From: JADLHS01 sp049840435
GTDB lineage: Bacteria > Verrucomicrobiota > Verrucomicrobiia > Limisphaerales > JADLHS01
Assembly (NCBI GenBank): GCA_049840435.1
Contig: JASGKY010000032.1
Span: 1-64,000, forward strand
DNA: 64,000 bases
Reading direction: 5' to 3'
The translations under genes were made by a program, and so were the position numbers. This document shows, piece after piece, positions 21,419-30,282 of this stretch. The notes beneath the pieces are model-generated. The model was not told where the DNA came from, ran no database searches, and saw nothing but the letters and a program-made list of their open reading frames with translations. Numbering within the stretch: position 1 is the first letter of the stretch; each line of letters begins with the position of its first letter.

Positions 21419-22855
21419 ATGAACTTCAGGTTAGCTTGCACCCTGCTCCTGGGCTGGGTGTTGTGGCATATCGCCCCCCAGACCGTGGCTCAGACCAACT
21501 TGATCGTCGCGCCTCAGCCGACAGCGAAAGTATTCATCGTGCCCATCCGCGCGGACATCATGCCGCCATTGGTGTATGTCGTGCGCCGCGGCGTGAAGGA
21601 AGCCATGGAAGCCAACGCCGACGCGATCATCTTCGACATGGACACCAACGGTGGCCGGGTGGATATCACCGAGGAAATATTTGCCATCATCAGCAAATTC
21701 AAAGGGCTGACAGTGACGTACGTAAACACGCATGCCTTCTCCGCCGGGGCATTCATTTCGGTGGCCACCCAAAAAATCTACATGGCCCCGCAAAGCGTCA
21801 TCGGGGCCGCGGCGCCAATCGTTATGTCCCCCGGCGGCGGTGGCGTCGAGAAACTGCCGGACACCTACGAAGCAAAAATGAATTCCGCCGTCCGCGCCTT
21901 GGTCCGCACCCAAGCAGAAAAGAACGGTTACAACATCGCGGTCATCGAAGCGATGGTGGACAAGACTAAAGCGTTGGAGATTGACGGCGACGTACTCAAC
22001 AAGGAAGGCAACATTCTCACGCTGACCGACCGGCAGGCAGCAAAGGAGTATGGGCAACCGCCAAAGCCGCTGCTCTCCTCCGGCACAGTCGAATCGCTCG
22101 ACGCACTGATCGCAAAACTCGGTTATGGGAATGCCCAACGCATCACCATCGAACCTACCGGCGCAGAGAAACTCGGTTCGTGGATCAATAAGATCAGTTC
22201 GATTCTGCTCATCATCGGCATCATTGGCCTCTACATCGAATTCAAGACGCCAGGCTTCGGATTGCCGGGTGTCATCGGCATCATCGCGTTCGCGATATAT
22301 TTCTTCGGCGGCTACGTGGCCGGGCTGTCCGGCGCAGGATGGATTCTGGTCTTCATCATTGGCATCCTGCTGGTGGCGCTGGAACTATTCGTCTTTCCCG
22401 GCACATTCATCGCGGGAATTCTCGGCGCCATCACCATCCTCGTTGCGTTGATCATGGCGATGGTGGATGTCTACCCCGGCATGCCCGCCCTGCCCTCGCT
22501 GCCGCAATTGCAACTACCGCTCCGCGACCTGAGCATTGCAGTGCTGGTATCCGTAGGGGTCGTGCTAGTTCTTGCCCGTTTCCTACCAGAGACACCCCTG
22601 TTCCAGCGTCTAGTTTCGCAAGGTGCCAGCGGTGAAGCATCGGTTACCGCGCAAGCTGCCCAACAATCCGCCCGCCTCGGGAAAGTTGGTGTGACGGTGG
22701 CGCCGTTGTGTCCCGGTGGCAAGGCACGGTTTGATGATGAGCTACTCGACGTTATTACACGCGGCGAAATGATCGCCAAAGGTCAGCAAGTGAAAATCAT
22801 CGGGCACACCGGACCGAATGCAATTGTTCAAGCGGTGGATTCGGCGCCGAGCTAA
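21419..22855 (+). CDS. Long NfeD protein: membrane-bound ClpP-class serine protease
   Basis: This 478-residue protein has a signal peptide (to about residue 25), a periplasmic ClpP/SppA-class protease domain with Ser108 (NTHAFSAGAF) and Lys153 (EAKMNSAVRAL) in the places of the Ser/Lys dyad, four to five membrane segments (about 255-390), and a C-terminal NfeD OB-fold domain (about 405-478). The family includes the stomatin-cleaving archaeal 1510 protease, and long NfeD genes usually sit beside SPFH genes. It probably processes or cooperates with FloA, encoded divergently 133 bases away. All parts appear intact. Confidence 0.9.
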   Translation: MNFRLACTLLLGWVLWHIAPQTVAQTNLIVAPQPTAKVFIVPIRADIMPPLVYVVRRGVKEAMEANADAIIFDMDTNGGRVDITEEIFAIISKFKGLTVTYVNTHAFSAGAFISVATQKIYMAPQSVIGAAAPIVMSPGGGGVEKLPDTYEAKMNSAVRALVRTQAEKNGYNIAVIEAMVDKTKALEIDGDVLNKEGNILTLTDRQAAKEYGQPPKPLLSSGTVESLDALIAKLGYGNAQRITIEPTGAEKLGSWINKISSILLIIGIIGLYIEFKTPGFGLPGVIGIIAFAIYFFGGYVAGLSGAGWILVFIIGILLVALELFVFPGTFIAGILGAITILVALIMAMVDVYPGMPALPSLPQLQLPLRDLSIAVLVSVGVVLVLARFLPETPLFQRLVSQGASGEASVTAQAAQQSARLGKVGVTVAPLCPGGKARFDDELLDVITRGEMIAKGQQVKIIGHTGPNAIVQAVDSAPS

Positions 22856-22930
22856 CGAGGTGGGGAGCGCCGCCTTCAGACGACATCACCACCCTTGAGC
22901 GATTACGCCCGCCCGACGGCAGCGTTCCAC

Positions 22931-23587
22931 TCAGATTTTGTCTGCATGCCGAATGTCCTCTGCTTCGTAAAGATACACCACTTCCTCCGCGATGTTCGTC
23001 GCGTGATCGGCGATACGCTCCAAACTCTTGGCAGCAACGAGCAAATGCAGGCAGCGCTGGATATTGTCCGGGCTTTGCTTCATGTGCTCGATGATCTGCG
23101 CCTGAATCTGTTTGTGCAACGCGTTGATCTCCTTGTCGCGCGGAATCATGGCGCGCGCGGCAGCAGAATCTTTCTGCACAAATGAATCAATCGCCGCTTT
23201 CAACAGGCCCAAGGCCAGGGTCAACAACCGAGGAAATTCCAACTGTAACTTCAAAGGCGGCTCCTGGCTCAAGTCGCGCGCACGTTTAGCAATCTTGGTC
23301 GCCTCGTCACCAACACGCTCCAGATTCTGCGACAACTTCATCGCGATGGTCACGAGCCGCAGTTCGCTGGCGAGCGGCGCCTTCGCCAGGAGATTGATCG
23401 CCATCTCATCCACCTCCAGTTCGAAGCGATCGAGCACTTCGTCGTTAGCCTTGACGGCGAGGGCAAGGGCGAGGTCGCGCTGGACCAACGCGGTCACCGC
23501 ATCACTCACGGACTTTTCGGCGTGACTCGCCATTGTCAGGAGTTTCTGTTTCAAATCCGCCAAGTCGTGATCAAAGTGTCGTTCCAT
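22931..23587 (-). CDS. phoU: Phosphate transport regulator PhoU
   Basis: This 218-residue, two-repeat helical protein negatively regulates phosphate signalling and Pst uptake. The repeats carry the PhoU metal-binding patterns: EVDEMAINLLAK with RLVTIAMKLSQNLERVGDEATKIAKRA in the first half, and EINALHKQIQ with LLVAAKSLERIADHATNIAEEVVY in the second. It is the last gene of the porin-pst-phoU set. A 103-base gap with an AT-rich inverted repeat separates it from pstB, so its expression may partly differ from the rest. Confidence 0.93.
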   Translation of the reverse strand: MERHFDHDLADLKQKLLTMASHAEKSVSDAVTALVQRDLALALAVKANDEVLDRFELEVDEMAINLLAKAPLASELRLVTIAMKLSQNLERVGDEATKIAKRARDLSQEPPLKLQLEFPRLLTLALGLLKAAIDSFVQKDSAAARAMIPRDKEINALHKQIQAQIIEHMKQSPDNIQRCLHLLVAAKSLERIADHATNIAEEVVYLYEAEDIRHADKI

Positions 23588-23598
23588 AGTGCTTTTCC

Positions 23599-23684
23599 AT
23601 TCTTAATCAGAATCCTTTTCTGCATCTTAATCTGCCACTTCGCCACCAAGGTTTAAGATTAGCCTTAAGAGTAAGATTAAGAAT
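23599..23684. repeat. AT-rich nested inverted repeat between pstB and phoU
   Basis: ATTCTTAATC (23599-23608) pairs perfectly with GATTAAGAAT (23675-23684), and inside it ATCTTAA (23624-23630) pairs with TTAAGAT (23653-23659). A similar element lies at 33495-33560. It could fold into a hairpin in the transcript and modulate phoU expression, or be a copy of a small dispersed element. Confidence 0.6.
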
Positions 23685-23690
23685 CTCAAA

Positions 23691-24512
23691 TCAACCAAAC
23701 CGCCCAGTCACGTAATCTTCCGTCCGCTTCTGCTTGGGCATGGTGAATATTTTTTGCGTCGGGCCAAACTCGATCAGTTCGCCCATGTAAAAAAACGCCG
23801 TATCATCCGAGATACGCGTGGCTTGCTGCATGTTGTGCGTGACGATGACGATGGTAAAATCCTTCTTCAGTTCAAGAATCAAATCTTCCACCCGTGAGGT
23901 TGCGATCGGATCGAGCGCGCTGGCCGGCTCGTCCATCAACACGATCTCCGGCTTCACTGCGATAGCGCGGGCGATGCAGAGACGTTGCTGCTGCCCGCCG
24001 GACAACCCCAAAGCGCTGCCGTGCAGCCGATCCTTCACCTCGTCCCATAAAGCCGCACCCCGCAGACTTTGCTCGACGGCTGCATCCAGGTCGCTCTTGG
24101 TTTTGACGCCTTGAATCTTCAGGCCGTAGGCGACGTTGTCATAGATGGATTTGGGGAACGGATTGGATTTCTGGAACACCATGCCGACCCGTTTCCGCAA
24201 CTCAATCACATCTACATCGGGCGCGTATATGTCGTGTGCGCCAATCTTCACCGCGCCTTCAATCCGCACTCCGTCAATGAGATCGTTCATCCGGTTCAGA
24301 CAGCGCAGCAAAGTGGACTTGCCACAACCAGAAGGCCCGATGAACGCCGTCACGACACGTTCCCGGATCTTGAGCGAAATGTCCTTCAATGCCTTCGACT
24401 GACCGTAGAACAGCGACAGGTTTGTGATGTCAATCAACGGATCAGCAACTGCCTCCGCCGCGGACGAAGCCGGCGTTGTCACTTCCAGTTTGGGCAATAC
24501 AGATTCAGCCAT
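23691..24512 (-). CDS. pstB: Phosphate ABC transporter ATP-binding protein
   Basis: This 273-residue ATPase energises high-affinity phosphate uptake from the inner face of the membrane. It carries Walker A GPSGCGKST, the signature LSGGQQQR, Walker B IVLMDEPASALDP and the PstB-typical RVGMVFQKSNPFPKSIYDNVAYG. The reading frame is open far upstream, but the ATG at 24512 gives the normal N-terminus (with a ~25-residue Ala/Pro-rich extension) and lies 8 bases after the pstA stop. It would pair with PstA and PstC encoded just upstream. Confidence 0.96.
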   Translation of the reverse strand: MAESVLPKLEVTTPASSAAEAVADPLIDITNLSLFYGQSKALKDISLKIRERVVTAFIGPSGCGKSTLLRCLNRMNDLIDGVRIEGAVKIGAHDIYAPDVDVIELRKRVGMVFQKSNPFPKSIYDNVAYGLKIQGVKTKSDLDAAVEQSLRGAALWDEVKDRLHGSALGLSGGQQQRLCIARAIAVKPEIVLMDEPASALDPIATSRVEDLILELKKDFTIVIVTHNMQQATRISDDTAFFYMGELIEFGPTQKIFTMPKQKRTEDYVTGRFG

Positions 24513-24520
24513 ACGATTAA

Positions 24521-25486
24521 TCAGCCAAGGGCACGAAGTTTCTTGCGGACGTGGGCCCGGATCAGGACCGCCACAAAATTTAGGGCGAACGTCAGGATCA
24601 ATAACACCAGCACCGTGGCGTAAAGGATCGGACGCGTTTTCTCGATGTCCGGCGATTGCGTGGACAACACAAAGACGTGATAACCAAGGTCCATGAATTG
24701 ATCGCTCAACTGCCCGGGCAACGACGCCATGTAATACGCCACGCCGGTGAACAGGATTGGCGCCACCTCCCCAGCCGCCCGGCTCACCGCCAGAATGCCG
24801 CCGGTCATAATGCCGGGCAATGCCTGCGGCAACACGACGCGAATGATCGTTTCCAATTTGGTCGCGCCAAGTGCAAGACTCGCTTCGCGTAAGCCGGAGG
24901 GAATGGCCTTCAATGATTCCTCCGTCGCCACAATCACCACCGGCATCGTCATCACCGCCAGCGTCAACGACGCCCACAGCACCGCGGGTTGTCCCCAGAC
25001 GGGGCCGGGGTTGCGCATCAGTTCATCCATATGCCGCCCAATGAAGTTGATAAAGAAACCGAGCCCGAATAACCCAAACACAATCGATGGCACGCCCGCC
25101 AGATTGTTGACCGCCGCGCGGATGATTCGCGTGACCAGCGAATGAGTGGGCGCGTATTCGGTCAGATAGATGGCCGTGATAACGCCGATCGGTAGCACGA
25201 AGAGGGTCATCACAAACACCCGAATGGTCGTGCCAATGATCATCGGCAGCACGCCGGTGGTCGCCGGATCAAAGAAATCCTTTTTCGGAATCGTGCTGAC
25301 GAAATGCCAAGTCAGATTGGGCCAGCCGTTGATAATGATGTTGCCCAAGATGACGGCAAGAATGCCGAGAATGAGCAATGTCGCCAGCCCTGTCAGCCCG
25401 CTGAAGAAGATAGAAGCGAAATCAAATTTCTGGGTTCGGAAATGCCGGCCTTGGACTTTGGCCATTGGACTTGAGACAGCGCTCAT
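24521..25486 (-). CDS. pstA: Phosphate ABC transporter permease PstA
   Basis: This 321-residue inner-membrane permease has six predicted membrane segments and the ABC permease loop motif EESLKAIPSGLREASLALGATKLETI, with PQALPGIMTGGILAVSRAAGEVAPILFT as is typical of PstA. The PstA-specific periplasmic stretch NGWPNLTWHFVSTIPKKDFF is present. It overlaps the pstC stop by four bases (ATGA), so the two permease subunits are translationally coupled. Confidence 0.95.
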   Translation of the reverse strand: MSAVSSPMAKVQGRHFRTQKFDFASIFFSGLTGLATLLILGILAVILGNIIINGWPNLTWHFVSTIPKKDFFDPATTGVLPMIIGTTIRVFVMTLFVLPIGVITAIYLTEYAPTHSLVTRIIRAAVNNLAGVPSIVFGLFGLGFFINFIGRHMDELMRNPGPVWGQPAVLWASLTLAVMTMPVVIVATEESLKAIPSGLREASLALGATKLETIIRVVLPQALPGIMTGGILAVSRAAGEVAPILFTGVAYYMASLPGQLSDQFMDLGYHVFVLSTQSPDIEKTRPILYATVLVLLILTFALNFVAVLIRAHVRKKLRALG

Positions 25487-26670
25487 CGCTTGCCCTCCAA
25501 CTTGTGCTTCAGGCGGTGCATCACGATGTCGCCAACCAGATTTGAGATAAACGTCACTGCAAACAGCAACGCCCCAAGCATGAACAGAATCCGATAGTGA
25601 TGCCCCCCGGCAACCGCTTCCGCCATTTCCGCGGCAATCGTCGTTGTAATACTGCGCGCCGAATCAAAGATGCTCCACGACATCACGCTTGCGGAACAAA
25701 CCATGAGCACAATCATCGTTTCACCAATCGCGCGGCCGAATCCCAGCACCACCGCCGCAAACACCCCCGGTAGCGCCGCCGGCAGCACAATCTGCCACGC
25801 GGTCTGCCAACGCGATGCCCCGAGCGCCAGCGCCGCTTGTGTGTAACTGCGCGGCACACTCGTGAGTGCGTCTTCTGCAATGGAGAACACCAGCGGAATC
25901 ACCGAGAAACTCAGCGCAATGCCCGCTACAAAGGCATTCAACCGGGTTTCATAACCGAAAATGTTTTGCAACACCGTGGCCATGATCAACAAGGCAAAGA
26001 AGCCCACCACAACCGAGGGAATCCCCGAGAGCATTTCAATGATGGGTTTGACCACCTCACGCACGCGCGGGCGCGCGAGTTGTGAAATGTAGATCGCCGC
26101 CCCAACCGCCAGCGGGACTGCAAAAAACAATCCGACCAATGTGACCTTCAAGCTGCCGACGATGAGCGGGATGATGTTGTATTTGTGGATCTGGCCGATG
26201 GGTTGCCAGATATATTCCGGCTTGTCATACCCCGCCCATTGCCGCGGCTGGAGCATTGCCCCCCACTCGGTGGTGTTGAGCCGGGCGTCAGGATCATTGC
26301 GCAACCGTTCGGGAATTTCATCCTGCGCTTCCTGCTTCACAAGCATCAAGTCGAGTTTGGTCTCGCGATCCATCGCATTGAATTGTTGCTCGGACAATTT
26401 AAGATAAATGCGCAGTTCCTCGGGCTTGAGCTTGTCGATATCCGCCGGCGGAATGACCGGCTTGATCAACGCACTATTCTCTCGACCTAAGAAAATCGGC
26501 AGAGCCTCCCGCGCCACGAACACAAAGATCAGAAACACCACCAAGATCGTCGAAAGCGAGACAAGGAAGATGAACTTCTCCGCCAGCCATTCGAGCGGGC
26601 GGGCCTTGTGGCCGCGATGGATGCCCATCCAGCCGGACGTCCGCTTGCCCTGATGTTGTTGGTGCGCCAT
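25483..26670 (-). CDS. pstC: Phosphate ABC transporter permease PstC
   Basis: This ~395-residue permease is longer than E. coli PstC because of an extra charged, probably periplasmic stretch of about 110 residues (roughly 60-170) between the first membrane segment and the permease core. The core reads LIVGSLKVTLVGLFFAVPLAVGAAIYI, then EMLSGIPSVVVGFFALL and EDALTSVPRSYTQAALALGASRWQTAWQIVLPAALPG. The ATG at 26670 (MAHQQHQGKR) is preferred to a start at 26715. Such enlarged PstC proteins occur in other bacteria. Confidence 0.93.
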   Translation of the reverse strand: MAHQQHQGKRTSGWMGIHRGHKARPLEWLAEKFIFLVSLSTILVVFLIFVFVAREALPIFLGRENSALIKPVIPPADIDKLKPEELRIYLKLSEQQFNAMDRETKLDLMLVKQEAQDEIPERLRNDPDARLNTTEWGAMLQPRQWAGYDKPEYIWQPIGQIHKYNIIPLIVGSLKVTLVGLFFAVPLAVGAAIYISQLARPRVREVVKPIIEMLSGIPSVVVGFFALLIMATVLQNIFGYETRLNAFVAGIALSFSVIPLVFSIAEDALTSVPRSYTQAALALGASRWQTAWQIVLPAALPGVFAAVVLGFGRAIGETMIVLMVCSASVMSWSIFDSARSITTTIAAEMAEAVAGGHHYRILFMLGALLFAVTFISNLVGDIVMHRLKHKLEGKR

Positions 26671-26771
26671 GAATTCAGGTCGAAACGGGGCGGGCCGGAA
26701 TCCAAGAGCCGACACCGCCCCGAGGTTTACTCAGGAGGAACTGAGAATCGATGCATCCATCCGTTTTCGGA

Positions 26772-27621
26772 TTATTTCTCCCGCAAGTTTGCCGGGAGCG
26801 GAAAGTAGCCAACGTCCTTCACGACCTTCTGGCCCGCATCACTGCGAATCCAGCTCAGGTAGGCTGCCACGTCGCCCTTGTCGAGCGCCGGATTCACGTA
26901 GATGAACAGATGCCGCCAGATCGGATAGCTGCCATTCACCACATTCTCTTCTGTCGGCTCCACTGCGGGAGAAGCACCGTCCTTCTTGATCGCAAGATGC
27001 TTCGCGCCTGCGCCGTAGGCCGCCCCACCGTAACCGATGCCGTTCTTGTCTTTGGCCACCGCTTGCAACACCGCCGCCGTGCCGGGCATCGTCTGCGCGC
27101 TGGCCGCGAAGTCACTCGCCCTTGAGCACGTGCTCCTTGAAGAACTCATACGTGCCGGAACTGTTCTCGCGGCTGTATACCGTGATTGGCGCGTCGGCCC
27201 CGCCGACTTCTTTCCAGTTCTTCACCTTGCCGGTGAAGATGGCCAGCAACTGATCCAGCGAGAGTTCCTTGACCGCGTTGTCTGCGTTGACATAAACCGA
27301 CAGACCATCGAGCGCGACCTTGTATTCCGTCGGGCGTTTGCCAAAGGCTTCGATGCACTTGGCGATTTCCGCCGACTTGATCTTGCGCGAGGCATTACAC
27401 AGATCGGTGGTCTTGTTTTGCAACGCGGCGAAGCCCGTGCCGGTGCCGCCGCCGGTAACCTGAATCTTTACCTCCGGCTTCTGCCCCATATAGGTCTCCG
27501 CCCATTTCTGCGCGAGAATGACCAGCGTGTCCGAGCCTTTGACGGTGATATCCGCGCGCGCCGCTTGAGCAAAGCCCAACGCGACAACCACGGCGAGGAA
27601 TGTTTGTGTAATTTTTTTCAT
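26772..27621 (-). CDS. pstS: Phosphate-binding protein PstS (one-base frameshift)
   Basis: This periplasmic phosphate-binding protein captures phosphate for PstCAB. It has a signal peptide (MKKITQTFLAVVVALGFAQAARA), the ligand motif VKGSDTLVILAQKWAE, VTGGGTGTGFAAL, and YSRENSSGTYEFFKEHVLKG, then in the other frame DFAASAQTMPGTAAVLQAVAKDKNGIGYGG and VGYFPLP. The frame change lies at the C3 run 27119-27121, where removing one base joins the halves. Total length (~282 residues) fits small PstS proteins. It is separated from the porin gene by 63 bases and probably read from the same promoter. Confidence 0.92.
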
Positions 27622-27684
27622 ATTCGTTTTCTTCTAAAGTCTGACTGATTTGGTTAAAAACTGTTGGTGACGTTCTGGCAACAA

Positions 27685-29061
27685 TTAGAACTTCAACGTC
27701 GCATCCATCTGGATACGGGTCGTTTTGCTTTCTGAACCCGCCGGGTTGGGATTGATCAATTCGCTGAAGAACGCTGTGACGGTGAGGGTCAGCGGATTGT
27801 ATGGCGAATAGGCCGCTTTGATCACGTGCCCCTTCACGTTCGTACCCGCGCCATAACCAGCGCTTCCACCCACCGGGGCGGCCTGATAAAACGCACCGAA
27901 GTCGGAATCCACCAACTCTTCGTACCAGGCATCCGCTTCAAGATACTTGTAGCGATAGCCAATTTCCCACAACCCCTTCTTGCCCGCCTTGCCAAACAAC
28001 ACGCCCGCCGACCAACCCTGATTATCAGGACCGGCATTGGGGTTTTGGATGAAATCCCCGCCGACCTTGATTGGGAACGGCGCGTTGTAGTGCCAGAAAT
28101 CATCCATCGTGTAAGTCACCGACGCATCGGCAATCACTGGAGTGAAGTCATACACCAACGCGCCCGCAAGCGCGCCGACCGAGGTATTTGCCGATGCCCC
28201 CCGCGTGTTGCCCTTATTCTGATCCGGCACGGGATTCGCCGTCGCACCGACCGTGTTGGCCAGCGCCTGCTCATTCTCAATCGCCAGCCAGGCCACCCCC
28301 GCAGACGATGACCAGTGCTTGTTCCAAGTCGATTCCAAGCGCACCTGACCGCCATACAGATACGGGTCTTCGCTCTGCGCCCCGAGTTCATCCAACGCGA
28401 ATGCCGCGCCGTTGAACTTGAGTCCATGCGCTTCGGTCAGATTGTAGCCCCACTGCAACGCCGCGCCTTCCGGCGTGTAATCCGCGTCAAAAATCAGGTC
28501 TGAAAACACGAACGGATTTTCCATCTTACCGATCGTCATGCTGCCCAACCAATCCGCTGTCCGCACCGGCGTCCACTTCGCGTAAGCCAGATCGAGATAG
28601 ACGAACTTCTTCGAGCCATTGTCCTGGAAGGTCGAGTTACCGGAGATCGGGTCGCCGCCGCTGCCACCGTTTGCCGCCTCCGATGAGGTCAGTCGGAAGC
28701 CTGCTTCAAAAGCGTCGGTCAACTGCGCCGTCACGCCAAAACGCATCCGATACCGGAAGCGCTGCCGGTCCACTCCCGCCGCATTGTCATAGTAAAAGCT
28801 CTCGTACCGACCGCGCACGTCGCCATTGAATTTCAGCGCCGATACCCACTCAGGCAACCCGCTCTTGGCGGAGTAGGCCTTGGTGAAATCCTTGTCCGAC
28901 TCTTCACGCAACTCGTTCGCTTCTTTAACCGTGATCACCCCCTTATCCACCAGCTTGTCGAGCAACGAGTCCACGCTCTGCGCCCGGCCATTGATTACGA
29001 AACCTGCCACCGCCGCGATTGCGACGAGGCCCAGTGTCCATTTTTGTTTTTTAATTCGCAT
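27685..29061 (-). CDS. Putative outer-membrane porin, phosphate-regulated
   Basis: This 458-residue protein has a signal peptide (MRIKKQKWTLGLVAIAAVAGFVINGRAQ), a short coiled-coil-like segment (SLLDKLVDKGVITVKEANELREE), and a long beta-rich domain rich in Gly, Tyr and Asn, ending with IQMDATLKF, whose final Phe is typical of beta-barrel outer-membrane proteins. It matches the putative porin type that includes OprP-like channels. Lying first in the pst operon and just downstream of Pho-box-like repeats, it probably lets phosphate cross the outer membrane. The substrate is inferred from context. Confidence 0.85.
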   Translation of the reverse strand: MRIKKQKWTLGLVAIAAVAGFVINGRAQSVDSLLDKLVDKGVITVKEANELREESDKDFTKAYSAKSGLPEWVSALKFNGDVRGRYESFYYDNAAGVDRQRFRYRMRFGVTAQLTDAFEAGFRLTSSEAANGGSGGDPISGNSTFQDNGSKKFVYLDLAYAKWTPVRTADWLGSMTIGKMENPFVFSDLIFDADYTPEGAALQWGYNLTEAHGLKFNGAAFALDELGAQSEDPYLYGGQVRLESTWNKHWSSSAGVAWLAIENEQALANTVGATANPVPDQNKGNTRGASANTSVGALAGALVYDFTPVIADASVTYTMDDFWHYNAPFPIKVGGDFIQNPNAGPDNQGWSAGVLFGKAGKKGLWEIGYRYKYLEADAWYEELVDSDFGAFYQAAPVGGSAGYGAGTNVKGHVIKAAYSPYNPLTLTVTAFFSELINPNPAGSESKTTRIQMDATLKF

Positions 29062-29089
29062 TTGAAATTCCAGAGTTCGCGGAAAGAAT

Positions 29090-29140
29090 GTGACAGCCGT
29101 GTGACACGATTAAGGCGGCCTTGTTACGTTTGTGTGACAA
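29090..29140 (-). promoter_or_regulatory. Pho-box-like phased direct repeats upstream of the porin-pst operon
   Basis: On the minus strand, TGTCAC-type heptamers recur in 11-base steps: TTGTCAC and a weaker copy ACGTAAC at forward positions 29134 and 29123, then GTGTCAC and CTGTCAC at 29101 and 29090. All fall on one 11-base register with the middle position unoccupied. This matches the PhoB pho box layout (7-base direct repeats, 4-base spacers). The array ends about 30 bases before the porin start codon. The phosphate genes downstream support the reading; no phoB or phoR gene is in the window. Confidence 0.75.
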
Positions 29141-29204
29141 GCCTCCCCATCAGTCATACGTGACCGGAATTCGATTCACCTCCCGCAGAAGCTGCGGTCT
29201 GGAA

Positions 29205-30113
29205 TTACAACAACGGCTGGAGTGCCGTCATGACGCGGGCCACGCTGAGTTCAGACAGCCCGGAAGTATCTTGAAGAATCTGCACCCGCTCCCCCTGAGG
29301 ACGCCAGATTTCCACCATCGTATGCGCCCACAACACCACGCACGGCAATCCCACCGCCGCTGCCAGATGCGTGATGCCCGAATCATGCCCCACAAAACCA
29401 ACGCACGTTTGCAACCGCCGCGCCAGCTCCGTAAGCGGAAGATTTCGCGCCACGCTGGTCCGCGTTGGCGGCAATGCCGCGGCCAGTTTCTGCAACCGAT
29501 TTCCCTCCGCCTCGCCGCCGACGAGCAACAGATTCAAATCCGTCATCCCGAGCAACTGGTTGATCAACTCTGCCCACTTTTGTTCCGGCCAGTTTTTGTG
29601 CTCACTACCGCTGCCGGGATGGAGTGCTAGCACAGGGTTGCGAGTCGATGATTGCGGTTCGAGAGTCAGGCGCGGCACAGTATCCGCATCGAAGATCGCC
29701 AACCGCTCCAGCGGCTTGAGGTAAACCTGTGTCGCATGAACCCGCTCTGCTTCATCCGGCTGATGCCGCCCGACAATGATTTGCCCTGGTGAACACCGTT
29801 GCACGTTCTCCTGAAAAATCCCATCCGGGTCGTAGAGATAGGAAACGATGATGTTGAACTCGGAAAAATAATCGCGCAGCTCTTCGGGCAGCTCACCCTT
29901 GCGCGCAAAAAAACTCGCCAACCCACGCGCCTCGATGGCTTGCACGCGATCCACCAACCCGCCGACTTGCGCCAGTGGCACGATGTGCGGATAGCCCAGC
30001 ACTTCGAGATGCGCCTGGGGAAATTGCTGACGCAACGCTGCGAGGACCGGCAGCGTGAGAATAAAATCCCGGATCGCGCCGCCGCGAATGACGAGGATTT
30101 TGCCACGAGTCAT
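29205..30113 (-). CDS. Glycosyltransferase family 9 (heptosyltransferase-like)
   Basis: This 302-residue enzyme has two Rossmann-like halves (GT-B fold) as in ADP-heptose:LPS heptosyltransferases. The N-terminus KILVIRGGAIRDFILTLPVLAALRQQFP replaces the more common GDxxxxTP pattern with GAIRDFILTLP. The C-terminal donor site has LHPGSGSEHKNWPEQKWAELI and FVGHDSGITHLAAAVGLPCVVLWA. It probably adds a sugar to lipopolysaccharide or another surface glycan in the cytoplasm; the specific sugar is unknown. No other LPS genes adjoin it. It reads towards the porin promoter region. Confidence 0.85.
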   Translation of the reverse strand: MTRGKILVIRGGAIRDFILTLPVLAALRQQFPQAHLEVLGYPHIVPLAQVGGLVDRVQAIEARGLASFFARKGELPEELRDYFSEFNIIVSYLYDPDGIFQENVQRCSPGQIIVGRHQPDEAERVHATQVYLKPLERLAIFDADTVPRLTLEPQSSTRNPVLALHPGSGSEHKNWPEQKWAELINQLLGMTDLNLLLVGGEAEGNRLQKLAAALPPTRTSVARNLPLTELARRLQTCVGFVGHDSGITHLAAAVGLPCVVLWAHTMVEIWRPQGERVQILQDTSGLSELSVARVMTALQPLL

Positions 30114-30134
30114 GGTTCAACCGGAAATCGTTTC

Positions 30135-30277
30135 AGCCACAGGTGGACACAAATAAACGCGGATTACGGACCTGACGCGAATTCCACCAATTTTCGCGAA
30201 GGAGAGTCCCTGATCAATTTGCGTCAATTAGCGCCATTCGCGTACAGGCAGTCTTCCGTCTATGAAAATCTGTGGCT
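30135..30277. repeat. Putative small repeat element with AGCCACAG terminal inverted repeats
   Basis: AGCCACAG at 30135-30142 is matched by CTGTGGCT at 30270-30277, bounding a 143-base stretch with internal sequence such as GGACACAAATAAACGCGGATTA. It resembles small dispersed intergenic elements of this phylum. There is no coding potential. Whether it is mobile cannot be told from one copy. Confidence 0.45.
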
Positions 30278-30282
30278 CAGAT

